DNA of 44,905 nucleotides. Origin: a virus. The notes beneath the pieces are model-generated. The model ran no database searches, was not told the origin of the DNA, and saw only the letters and a list, made by a program, of their open reading frames with translations. How positions within the stretch are numbered: the first letter of the stretch is position 1; each line of letters begins with the position of its first letter. Positions 35,478-42,798 of the stretch are shown in pieces. Where the stretch lies: the IMG/VR virus record IMGVR_UViG_3300017732_000015, positions 1-44,905 of that record. The stretch is one strand, 5' to 3'. Made by a program: the position numbers and the translations under genes.

Positions 35478-38400
35478 TATTACTGAAGTCTTTTTCTTTT
35501 TTAACCTCTAAGAGTGTGTCTACCGCATCTCTCATAGAATCTATATGTGATACAATCAATGTGAATTGAAATTGTGATTTTAGATACTGAAATAGATTGT
35601 ATACTGAATTTAGGTTATCTGAATCCATTGTTCCCCAACCCTCATCGATAGCTAAGAAATTACTACGTGGTAGGTTAGATACATTTATTAGACCAACCCT
35701 AATTGCTAGAGAAGATATAAATCTTTCCATTCCACTTGAAAGTTCTAAAGGCCATATATTATCATTATCATAGACTATGTAATTATTGATATTTTTTCCA
35801 TCCATTTCAAACACCATTTGGAAATCAACCAATTGAGATAATATGTTATTAACCTCACCCTCGATTGTTGGTAATGCTTTTGTTATGAGTTCGTATGGAA
35901 CACCATCACGTTTCACTGCATCAAGATAGTATTCGTAAGCCTCATATTTTTTCTCAAGGTCAGCCACCTTATCTATGTTATCTAATATATTTTTTCTCTT
36001 TGTATCTAAAACTTTTATTTCGGCAAAAACAGAATTTATCTCTTTGTTGACTTTGTCTAATTTATAGTTTGTATCACTTAAATTATCCTCTGTCGTTTGT
36101 ATCTCTTTTTCAATATTAGAGTTGTATACTATGTCTTGTTCTTGCTCATAATACTTTTGTATTTTTTCTTCGTTGAATTTTAATTGATTGATGTAATTTT
36201 TTTCTTTTTCATCCAACAATTGTGTAGATTGCTTTGACTCATTAATTAACGATGATATCTTATCAAAAGCTAGTTTTGTTTCTTGATAATCTATGTGTGC
36301 GTTTTCTATCTTTTTCCAATTGTTATGAAACCAATCATTATATACATCAATTTTTAGTAATAAATCCTTAACTTTATTTTTGTCTTTATCAATTATTTTT
36401 TTTGTTTCTATCGCATCAAGTGTAAACGGATTCTTCATACAATAGTCACAATCCTCATCGTACTCTAAATCACCTAGCTTTTTTACTTTTTCTAATTTGA
36501 CACTTACATTTTGTTTGACCCTATCCAAATCAGACGTAAGTTTTGCACCATAATCCATTTTATCAACTGCCTCTTCATACTTACTATTAGTGTCATTATT
36601 TTCATGACCTGATATCTTGTCATTTAATTTTTCTTTATCATCTATTCTTTTTTCATACTTTTCATTAGCCTGTTCATATTGACTTTTTACAAAACTAATT
36701 GATTCGTTAAGAGTATCTCTTTCATCTTCAAGCTCATCTATATTTGATATTGATTTGTCTATAGATTTTAACTTTCGAGTGAGGTCTCTAACCGTGTCTT
36801 CTTCTAAGTTTTTTGTTTCTTCTATTACACCTTGAGCTTCTAATAACTTTTCATGTTTTTTCTCAAAGTCCTCTTTTTCTTTTTTGATATCTGATAGCTC
36901 ACGTTCCCAATCGTTTCTTTTAAAGTTTTTTAGTATTGCAGCTACTTCTCTTATTTCTTCATTAGCAGATGACCATAATTTATCAAATATCTCTAATCCC
37001 ATAAATTGAGCTAATAAAGTTTTTTTCTCTTTTTGTGTTTTTTCTATAAAAACAGAATTGTTGGTTTGGGAAGAAAGTGCCGTCAATATAAAGTCATCAT
37101 ATGTACCAATTACTTTTCTTATATTTACTTGTGTTGTTCTACGTTGGTCACCATTCATGGATACACGTTCACCATCATCACCTATTGTATAAAAATCTAT
37201 ATCTACCTTAACGTTACCCTTTCTTTGTTTTTTAGCTGTTTTTTCTATAAAGTAATCTTGACCATCGACCTCAAAATTTAACTTACAATAAAAATCTTTC
37301 TTCTTGTTGTTTAGAACGTTCTCTGCTCTAAATGCTCGTGTACAGGTATCAAACAAACAAAATGAAAGGGCATCTAAGAGAGATGATTTACCAGATGCGT
37401 TCGGAGCAAATATCCCCACAACACCATTTAGTTTACTAAAGTCTACTTTATTGTCTTCACCATAGCTAAACATATTCTCAAATTCAAAAGTCTTAATTTT
37501 CCAATTTACATTTCTATAAACCTCTTCTTCAGGTATAGACTGATTTAAAGATTCATTAATGTTTTTAATTTTTAATAAAACCTCGTCAGTCACGTGATGA
37601 TTATTATTTAGATACTCTTGAATCAAATTAAATTGTACATCAGATTCGCTGATATCACCAACTGTAATTGTATCATTTCTAACTCTATCATTACTATACA
37701 AAGCGTCAGTTCGTGTAACAACCATCTCTTTTATACCATACTTTTTATGTAATATGGCTAAACATTTTTTAAGTTCTGATGGTTGGGTATTAGATGCTCT
37801 GATTCTTACTCTAGCCTTTTTAGGCATTTTATCTATGACAGGCAATTCACCATTATCTATATCAAGTGTTATGTAACCATAATCATTTGGTACTTCAATG
37901 TATTTTGATTTACGTGTAGGAACATCCCATAATAGATAACCATGTGATAATCCCTCACCATGATTCTGTTGAACGAGTGAGCCACAATAAGCTATTGTCT
38001 CCTCATCATTCAGAAATTGTCTTTTATGTATATCACCAAGTAAGGCTAAATCATAACCCTTAAATTTGTCAATATGCACATCAGATGGGAGATGAAAACC
38101 TAAATCAGTTTGTGCTCTATCTACAGTTCCATGAAATAGTACGACTTTTGTATCACCCTCAACATCATCCGCTAGAATAAAGTCTTTTTCTTTTGTCCAA
38201 CAATCCCATACCACAAATGAAACATCTCCACACTTATAAACGCCACTATCTTTTAGATAATGTAGATTAGGGTGATTTAAATTATCGACTATCGGAGTTA
38301 AGACATCTAATCGAGATAGATTGTTTAGATTACAATCATGATTACCAGCAATTATTATGGTTGGACATATGTCGGATAGATTCTTAAACAACCTTGATAA

Positions 38401-38613
38401 TTGGTCAACCAATTCTGGTGACATATCTGTTTTAGAGTGAGCTATATCACCACCGATATAGACCACTGCATTATCTTTGTTTTTTTCTATTTCTTTATAG
38501 GTTCTTTCAAAGACCTCTTCGTATTCTTTGTGTCTTTTGAGATTACGAATCTGTATATCTGAAATGTGGTGTATGTATTTTAATTTATTAAAGGGGACGT
38601 TAAGTTTTTGCAA
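35464..38613 (-). CDS. Fused recombination nuclease and ATPase (gp47-gp46, SbcD-SbcC type)
   Basis: This 1049-residue protein has residues 1-350 as the Mre11/SbcD-like phosphoesterase: HISDIQI (Asp19), GGDIAHS (Asp56), AGNHDC (Asn91-Asp93), LFHGT (His161) and LLGDIHK (His196). Motif I normally reads D-x-H; here it is D-x-Q. Residues 370-1049 are the Rad50/SbcC-like ATPase: Walker A IFAPNASGKSS (about 401-411), long coiled coils, a zinc-hook CDYC (722-725), signature LSSGMERF (958-965) and Walker B FLAIDEG (986-992). In T4 these are separate genes 47 and 46, acting in end resection for recombination-dependent replication. The fusion fixes a 1:1 ratio. It ends 14 bases inside the convergent small gene and follows the primase gene by 1 base. 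Confidence 0.92.
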   Translation of the reverse strand: MQKLNVPFNKLKYIHHISDIQIRNLKRHKEYEEVFERTYKEIEKNKDNAVVYIGGDIAHSKTDMSPELVDQLSRLFKNLSDICPTIIIAGNHDCNLNNLSRLDVLTPIVDNLNHPNLHYLKDSGVYKCGDVSFVVWDCWTKEKDFILADDVEGDTKVVLFHGTVDRAQTDLGFHLPSDVHIDKFKGYDLALLGDIHKRQFLNDEETIAYCGSLVQQNHGEGLSHGYLLWDVPTRKSKYIEVPNDYGYITLDIDNGELPVIDKMPKKARVRIRASNTQPSELKKCLAILHKKYGIKEMVVTRTDALYSNDRVRNDTITVGDISESDVQFNLIQEYLNNNHHVTDEVLLKIKNINESLNQSIPEEEVYRNVNWKIKTFEFENMFSYGEDNKVDFSKLNGVVGIFAPNASGKSSLLDALSFCLFDTCTRAFRAENVLNNKKKDFYCKLNFEVDGQDYFIEKTAKKQRKGNVKVDIDFYTIGDDGERVSMNGDQRRTTQVNIRKVIGTYDDFILTALSSQTNNSVFIEKTQKEKKTLLAQFMGLEIFDKLWSSANEEIREVAAILKNFKRNDWERELSDIKKEKEDFEKKHEKLLEAQGVIEETKNLEEDTVRDLTRKLKSIDKSISNIDELEDERDTLNESISFVKSQYEQANEKYEKRIDDKEKLNDKISGHENNDTNSKYEEAVDKMDYGAKLTSDLDRVKQNVSVKLEKVKKLGDLEYDEDCDYCMKNPFTLDAIETKKIIDKDKNKVKDLLLKIDVYNDWFHNNWKKIENAHIDYQETKLAFDKISSLINESKQSTQLLDEKEKNYINQLKFNEEKIQKYYEQEQDIVYNSNIEKEIQTTEDNLSDTNYKLDKVNKEINSVFAEIKVLDTKRKNILDNIDKVADLEKKYEAYEYYLDAVKRDGVPYELITKALPTIEGEVNNILSQLVDFQMVFEMDGKNINNYIVYDNDNIWPLELSSGMERFISSLAIRVGLINVSNLPRSNFLAIDEGWGTMDSDNLNSVYNLFQYLKSQFQFTLIVSHIDSMRDAVDTLLEVKKEKDFSNIIFD

Positions 38614-38614
38614 A

Positions 38615-39535
38615 TTAAAAACCTTTTAGTTTGTATTTCATTAAATCAGAAAATTTAGTTGTTGGCGTCATTTGTATATTTTTTATTAATTTTTTAAAAC
38701 CAATATCGCTAGGGTCTTTATCTTTTAAAACCATTATCCTAACATCTATACCTTCACCTAAAAACATATCTGTTATTTTTATAGTATCTGACATTGCATC
38801 ATCATCTAAAGCTAAATATAAAGTTTTTACTCCAAATTCAATTATTTTTTTCTGTAGGGTTTTGGATACTGTTTTACCAAATAGTGGAATAGCATTTCTT
38901 TTAAATGCCATAGCGTCAAATACACCCTCACATAATATAATTGGTTCATCCCAATTTATGAATAAGTCAAACCCAATAACGTCTTTTGAAGTAAATGAAT
39001 TTAGATATTTTAACTTACTATTATAGAAATCTCTACCCACGAAAAAATTCAGCTGACCGTTAGAATCATAAGATGGGATTATTATTCTGTTTGAATATTT
39101 ACCCTCATCACAATAACCTATATTATGTTTCATTATATCATTATCGTTTATACCTCTTTTATAAAGATAGGTTAAGGCGTGTCTTTTTACTATGCCATCA
39201 CCACCATTCCAAAGAGGTTTGAATTCTTTAGGTAATTTTACTAACTCTGTCTTTTTATCTTGATTATTCTTTTTATAAAACTTAGGTTCACCAACTAACT
39301 CTACAAGCTCAGAAAATTGTTCTCTTGAGGCACCAACTTTTTTAAATAGCTGAAATAAATTTCTACCACCTACATTAGAAACCCAACAATGCCACTTCTG
39401 AGTGTGTATGTTTACCTGTAGTTTTCTTTTATGATGAGATATGAAAGGAGACCAATACATAAACTCATCCGTCTTTTTGAGCTTAATACCATTGTTTCCT
39501 AATACTCTATTTATTAGATTAACAACTTTATTCAT
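38615..39535 (-). CDS. DNA primase (TOPRIM, gp61-like) with degenerate zinc finger
   Basis: This 306-residue protein has a C-terminal TOPRIM domain: ILCEGVFDAMAFKR (residues about 200-213, with the catalytic Glu) and TLYLALDDDAMS (D-x-D, about 240-247), followed by KDKDPSDIG. The N-terminal region keeps the layout of a CHC2-type zinc finger (YWSPFISHHKRKLQVN then KWHCWVSNVGG), but only one of the four usual Cys remains; CPxC and CWxC positions read SPFI and CWVS. It would lay RNA primers for lagging-strand synthesis with a helicase encoded elsewhere. It overlaps the upstream nuclease gene by 8 bases and sits next to recombination genes. Confidence 0.85.
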   Translation of the reverse strand: MNKVVNLINRVLGNNGIKLKKTDEFMYWSPFISHHKRKLQVNIHTQKWHCWVSNVGGRNLFQLFKKVGASREQFSELVELVGEPKFYKKNNQDKKTELVKLPKEFKPLWNGGDGIVKRHALTYLYKRGINDNDIMKHNIGYCDEGKYSNRIIIPSYDSNGQLNFFVGRDFYNSKLKYLNSFTSKDVIGFDLFINWDEPIILCEGVFDAMAFKRNAIPLFGKTVSKTLQKKIIEFGVKTLYLALDDDAMSDTIKITDMFLGEGIDVRIMVLKDKDPSDIGFKKLIKNIQMTPTTKFSDLMKYKLKGF

Positions 39536-39863
39536 CTAATAGTTCTAGTAACCTTTCCAATTCTAAAACAGCATATGTTTTAGTTCTGTTTCTTTTAAAT
39601 ATCAACAAAGGAGCGTGAGAACCACTATTATTTTCCGCTTGTTCTAAAGAAGACCATATATTTAGTTTTTCTTGATTTTTACACTCTACGCTAAAAGGAA
39701 ATAACTTTCTAGCGGCGGGAGATAAAAGTATATCTTCACCACTGTCACCCATTGTAGTTGAGCGAACATCATCTTCTTCTAGTTGTTGGAATTTTTCGAG
39801 GATAAGGTCTTTGACCTGATTCTGTAACCTTTTACCCTTGTTCTTAGCTGAACGTGATTTCAT
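39528..39863 (-). CDS. PD-(D/E)xK nuclease, Holliday-junction-resolvase-like
   Basis: This 111-residue protein shows the archaeal-Hjc/phage-resolvase layout: a basic N-terminus (KSRSAKNKGKRLQNQVKDLI), GDSGEDILLSPAAR with the acidic active-site residue, then FSVECKNQEKLNIWSSLEQA with E-x-K (VECK) and a helix, then PLLIFKRNRTKTYAVL. Similar small nucleases are common in marine phages and are usually called endonuclease or resolvase. It lies ahead of primase and gp47/gp46, so a role in branched-DNA processing is consistent. Specific substrate is not shown. Confidence 0.75.
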   Translation of the reverse strand: MKSRSAKNKGKRLQNQVKDLILEKFQQLEEDDVRSTTMGDSGEDILLSPAARKLFPFSVECKNQEKLNIWSSLEQAENNSGSHAPLLIFKRNRTKTYAVLELERLLELLDE

Positions 39864-39930
39864 CGGGATATTATTTTCTTTCTTTGGTTTTTAAAGTAAC
39901 CTTATTTAAATATCAAATAAAAAGCTCAAA

Positions 39931-40803
39931 TTACAATTTATTTTTCAACTTAGCATACTCACGTCTACCCCACTTTTCGGCAATCTCCTCAAACTTGTTA
40001 TCATCGTGAAAATCACCACCTTTTTGGACGGCAATCTCACCTGCCATGGAGTATGCTTTTTCGTATTTTTTTGCACCCATCTTTTTTCTATCAAGAGCAT
40101 GTTTGATTTCATGTAATACTGTAATTAAAAATTGTTTGACTGTAGGATATGATGGTCTTAAATTTATCGTATCGGTAACCCAATTATAATCCGCCATGTC
40201 TTTACCACGTGCAAATTTTATTTTAGATTTGAGTCCATATTTTTTAACTAATCTTTCTGCTGTATCCAAGTAGTCTATTCTTTCTAATAGTAAATAACCT
40301 GTAGTGTCTGTGATTGATTTTTTAAGCGATTTTAGTTTAGATGGCCACTCTTCTGGTTTGATAAAACCTGTTGCACCCTTTAGTCCTTTTATATTTGCAG
40401 TTGTAGAGGCTTCATATAAATTATCTAATATTCCTAATACTCTATCGTCAAATGGTTGTGGAAGATTCATTGTGTTATAATAACCCCAAGCCATATGTTC
40501 ATGATTTATATGTGCATTTATTTTTTTATCACCCTTGCATATAAAAACGTGAAAGTCTCCACCATTGTTCTTCTTAGCAACATGGGATAATTCAATATCA
40601 CGATTTAGTATAATTTGGGTTTCTTCAGTAAACTCTCTATGAGCTCCTTCTTCAGGTGTTTCATCAATATGTCGATGACCCTTTGGGATACCCCATCTAC
40701 CACTCGTACTTTGAACACACAATAACTCGTCATTCACAACGTAGGCAATACCTGCTGCGTGTTTGGAATCTTTTTGTTCGTTTATTTGTGCTAATTTAAT
40801 CAT
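39931..40803 (-). CDS. Nudix hydrolase fused to HExxH metallopeptidase, with capsid-targeting-like leader
   Basis: The start at 40803 is chosen because ATGATTAA overlaps the upstream stop; a GTG four codons earlier is less likely. The 290-residue protein begins MIKLAQINE|QKDS, a leader with an INE site. The Nudix box is G-x5-E-x7-REFTEETQ (residues about 42-64; the final Gly of the consensus is Gln). A second site, LYE|A (129-132), separates it from a peptidase-like half with VLHEIKHALD (HEIKH, 231-235) and a downstream EIAEKW that may hold the third ligand. Nudix enzymes cleave X-linked nucleoside diphosphates (ADP-ribose, Ap4A, RNA caps). A packaged, maturation-cut two-enzyme protein is the inference. 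Confidence 0.8.
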   Translation of the reverse strand: MIKLAQINEQKDSKHAAGIAYVVNDELLCVQSTSGRWGIPKGHRHIDETPEEGAHREFTEETQIILNRDIELSHVAKKNNGGDFHVFICKGDKKINAHINHEHMAWGYYNTMNLPQPFDDRVLGILDNLYEASTTANIKGLKGATGFIKPEEWPSKLKSLKKSITDTTGYLLLERIDYLDTAERLVKKYGLKSKIKFARGKDMADYNWVTDTINLRPSYPTVKQFLITVLHEIKHALDRKKMGAKKYEKAYSMAGEIAVQKGGDFHDDNKFEEIAEKWGRREYAKLKNKL

Positions 40804-41017
40804 TACAATGCTCACAAGTACAGGTACTTAAATCACTAGGTAACTCTGTCCTTGTGATGTCTTCTCCGTTACTATATTTGAAAGTCATATTACTTGAGTT
40901 AGCCCATTTAGGTTTAACAATAATATCTTCTATTGTTAAATCTTCAATGTGACATTTACAAGTGTTACAAACTTTTGATATTTGTTGACCACTGCTAGTG
41001 AATCTAACTTTTATCAT
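40796..41017 (-). CDS. Small Cys-rich, probably zinc-binding protein
   Basis: This 73-residue protein (start at 41017, MIKVRFTSSGQQISK; GGTAAA upstream and the stop of the prior gene 1 base away) has VCNTCKCHIEDL and, at the end, STCTCEHCND, giving two C-x2-C pairs with extra Cys that could form one or two zinc sites. It overlaps the Nudix/peptidase gene by 8 bases. No family was recognised; a rubredoxin- or zinc-ribbon-like fold is possible. Confidence 0.6.
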   Translation of the reverse strand: MIKVRFTSSGQQISKVCNTCKCHIEDLTIEDIIVKPKWANSSNMTFKYSNGEDITRTELPSDLSTCTCEHCND

Positions 41018-41018
41018 T

Positions 41019-41444
41019 TTACCAAGTTCTACAAGCCCAATATCTCGCCTTATACTTTGGGCCTGGATTATCACAATTGTGTCTTGCTCTGAACGATTTA
41101 CGAGCTTTTGGATTTGATTTACGTATTCTCATCGTACCACCCTTGGCATCACCACCTTGTCCAAAGTTTACTTTCACGACATTACCTTTATCGTTTTTAA
41201 CGTAAACTTTAAATTTCTTAGCATCACCTTGCATTATTTTATTGAGCTTAACTTTACGACCTTGGTATTCAGCCTCTTCCATTGGTTGTTTTTCAAACTC
41301 GAAAGTGTATCCACAACTTTCATTTTGATTTTCCCAATAGATATCGTAAACTTCTTTAACACAATTAGGCACCATCTTACCATTCTTTTCTTTCATGCCT
41401 ATCTGTTGATATCCAACCCAACAAGTTCCTCGTTTTTCGTTCAT
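41019..41444 (-). CDS. Conserved marine-phage protein with Arg/Cys-rich C-terminus
   Basis: The 141-residue protein starts at the ATG at 41444 (MNEKRGTCWVGYQQIG) with AAGG upstream; a TTG six codons earlier lies inside the preceding gene. The sequence has a C-x-VGY-x2-IGMKEK-x-GK-x-VPNC block, a middle AEYQGRKVKLNKIMQGDAKK, and a strongly conserved-looking end, KARKSFRARHNCDNPGPKYK then ARYWACRTW. I recognise this end from many marine myoviruses, where the protein is unannotated or called scaffold/capsid-associated. The function is unknown; four paired Cys suggest metal binding. Confidence 0.65.
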   Translation of the reverse strand: MNEKRGTCWVGYQQIGMKEKNGKMVPNCVKEVYDIYWENQNESCGYTFEFEKQPMEEAEYQGRKVKLNKIMQGDAKKFKVYVKNDKGNVVKVNFGQGGDAKGGTMRIRKSNPKARKSFRARHNCDNPGPKYKARYWACRTW

Positions 41445-41446
41445 GC

Positions 41447-41662
41447 TTAACCTTTTTTCCAACCACCACCAGCGGCTTTGTATTGTTTAGCTGCCCAAGC
41501 GTTTGCGTAAGCTGATGGATATACATCAAACTTCTTTTTAGCTTGAGATTTATAGTAAGACCATTTTGATGGATTTGTTGGAACATTCTTTTCAAAGAAC
41601 ATCTCAAACTTTTCCTCTATAAAAGCCTCTTTTACTATTTGTTTTAGTTCATCAACTTTCAT
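41447..41662 (-). CDS. Small conserved marine-phage protein (KSQAKKKFDVYPSAYANAWA type)
   Basis: This 71-residue protein has a helical N-terminus (MKVDELKQIVKEAFIEEKFE) and then NPSKWSYYKSQAKKKFDVYP, SAYANAWAAKQYKAAGGGW, a block very frequent in marine phages and without known function. Its ATG is preceded only by a weak AGAG, and the frame is open upstream: it continues without a stop through 41663-41863, so it could also be the C-terminal part of a longer protein whose N-terminal part is interrupted by a TGA. Both readings are possible; a separate gene is favoured by the natural-looking start. Confidence 0.65.
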   Translation of the reverse strand: MKVDELKQIVKEAFIEEKFEMFFEKNVPTNPSKWSYYKSQAKKKFDVYPSAYANAWAAKQYKAAGGGWKKG

Positions 41663-41899
41663 TTTTTTTCTCTTTTTTCTTGGATGTGAGTGTGACGACT
41701 CATCAGTTGGATTAAGTCTACTTACACTTACATTTTTGTAAAGTTTATTACCGAATTGTATATCTACAATTTCAACTTTACCATCTTCACTTAATGAGTG
41801 CCAAGTTACTTTACCGACACCCTCATTTTTTCGCTTAGGAGACCCCCAAGTCGCGTGATGGAATCATTGATGTTGAACTGATTTATTATAAGTATCCAT
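41663..41899 (-). pseudogene. Conserved small gene broken by in-frame TGA, open into the next gene
   Basis: An ATG at 41899 with AGG seven bases upstream opens MDTYNKSVQHQ, then a TGA (41864-41866), then the same frame continues FHHATWGSPKRKNEGVGKVT, WHSLSEDGKVEIVDIQFGNK and LYKNVSVSRLNPTDE, ending in a lysine-rich stretch that runs directly into the Met of 41447-41662 without a stop. The segment after the TGA has coding character (small beta-barrel/KOW-like pattern with GKVTWHS and VDIQFG) and no in-frame start of its own. The TGA would be Trp or Arg by a single change. Since other genes here end with TGA, a nonsense mutation or assembly error is more likely than recoding. Confidence 0.65.
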
Positions 41900-41907
41900 A
41901 TTATTAC

Positions 41908-42072
41908 CTATTTTCGTTTTTTTCTTCCTGCACAATGTGCTTTTTGACTAAAACCTTTTGGGTTGTTACAATCAATACTTTTCTTATATTTTTGACTCCA
42001 CTTTTTTTCTTTAACAACTTCATATAAGTGAAGACAGCCACAATCAAATTTTTCTACGAGATATCTATGCAC
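41908..42072 (-). CDS. Tiny basic Cys-containing protein
   Basis: This 54-residue protein starts at a GTG overlapping the upstream TAG (GTGCATAG). It reads VHRYLVEKFDCGCLHLYEVV, then KEKKWSQKYKKSIDCNNPKG and FSQKAHCAGRKKRK. The DCNNPKGFSQKAHCAGRKKR end is a block I recognise from marine phage small proteins of unknown role. Four Cys (C-x-C and two more) suggest a zinc knuckle, and the basic tail suggests nucleic-acid binding. Confidence 0.65.
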   Translation of the reverse strand: MHRYLVEKFDCGCLHLYEVVKEKKWSQKYKKSIDCNNPKGFSQKAHCAGRKKRK

Positions 42073-42427
42073 CTGTTTTTACCTTGATGGTCTTTTGCCC
42101 TTTACTTCTTTCACCACCTTTTTTGGGGTCACCACCTTTTTTCTGTGCTTTTCTTTTTCTATTGACAAATGCTGCGATTCCCTTTTTACCAAGTTTTCTA
42201 GCCTTTGACTTTGATAGACAGGCTGCATACGCTCCACCCTCTTCACCATCACCACATTTTCCTAGTTTTTTACCAGTAGAGGAATACCTATCCCAACCTC
42301 CACCGCCAGAACCACCTGCACCACCTTTACCAAACCACTTTCGTAGGTCTTCATTTGTGTAAGTTCCACAGAAGATACACTTATTATCTTCTATAAGTTC
42401 CAATACCTGTTTTGTTTTTTGATTCAT
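42065..42427 (-). CDS. Small Gly/Lys-rich conserved marine-phage protein
   Basis: This 120-residue protein has an N-terminal IEDNKCIFCGTYTNED with a C-x2-C pair, a glycine-rich linker (GKGGAGGSGGGGW), then DRYSSTGKKLGKCGDGEEGG, AYAACLSKSKARKLGKKGIA and AFVNRKRKAQKKGG, ending in a basic tail. The GAYAACLSKSKARKLGK block recurs in many marine phages as an uncharacterised small basic protein. It overlaps both neighbours. It is a candidate internal or DNA-binding protein; the function is unknown. Confidence 0.65.
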   Translation of the reverse strand: MNQKTKQVLELIEDNKCIFCGTYTNEDLRKWFGKGGAGGSGGGGWDRYSSTGKKLGKCGDGEEGGAYAACLSKSKARKLGKKGIAAFVNRKRKAQKKGGDPKKGGERSKGQKTIKVKTGA

Positions 42428-42536
42428 TTTTTTCTAACCATTTTTTATATTGTTTAGCTGTTCTACCTTCTCTAGCCAATTTTTTGTTAGTCAAAATTCT
42501 TTTTCTTTTTCTATCTTTCGCATTTCTGTTCGGCAT
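42384..42536 (-). CDS. Tiny basic protein (MPNRNAKDRKRKR type)
   Basis: This 50-residue protein reads MPNRNAKDRKRKRILTNKKL, AREGRTAKQYKKWLEKNESK and then NKTGIGTYRR. The start at 42536 has TAGGTAGAG just upstream. The first 35 residues match a short basic family common in marine T4-like phages. It overlaps the next gene by 44 bases in another frame. It is extremely basic and probably binds nucleic acid; the function is unknown. Confidence 0.65.
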   Translation of the reverse strand: MPNRNAKDRKRKRILTNKKLAREGRTAKQYKKWLEKNESKNKTGIGTYRR

Positions 42537-42554
42537 ATTCTCTACCTATAATTA

Positions 42555-42797
42555 TCAACTTTTACCATTTTCTTTATTTCCACCCATTACTTTTTCAACA
42601 CCAGCGATACCAAAACACCCTAAAGTAATATATAGAAAACTATTATAAACAAAGTCATTAATAGGTAAATCTAAACCCATATAACCTGTTATTAAATCCA
42701 CTGCACTATACATTCCCATGATAGTGAATGATAAAAATCCAATGATTGTTTTTTCATTAAACTCATTTTCATCTTTAAATATATCTTTAAAAGCCAT
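42555..42797 (-). CDS. Two-helix membrane protein, holin-like candidate
   Basis: This 80-residue protein has two hydrophobic segments, about residues 17-38 (TIIGFLSFTIMGMYSAVDLI) and 48-69 (FVYNSFLYITLGCFGIAGVE), a charged N-terminus and a short polar, basic C-terminus. Size and topology fit a class II holin, and it follows a spanin-like gene by one base. I also recognise similar unannotated membrane proteins from marine phages. With the endolysin 16 kb away, the holin call is an inference from topology and neighbours. Confidence 0.6.
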   Translation of the reverse strand: MAFKDIFKDENEFNEKTIIGFLSFTIMGMYSAVDLITGYMGLDLPINDFVYNSFLYITLGCFGIAGVEKVMGGNKENGKS

Positions 42798-42798
42798 T

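Noticed and set aside
40804-40815. GTG start four codons before MIKLAQINE in the Nudix/peptidase gene
   Set aside because: The ATG at 40803 overlaps the upstream stop as ATGATTAA, the arrangement used by several other leader-bearing genes, and restores the shared leader.
41864-41866. TGA recoded as Trp or selenocysteine
   Set aside because: Other genes here, such as 14923-15207 and 44593-44905, end with TGA, so a standard code applies. I saw no selenocysteine-type stem just after it, although I cannot fold it reliably.
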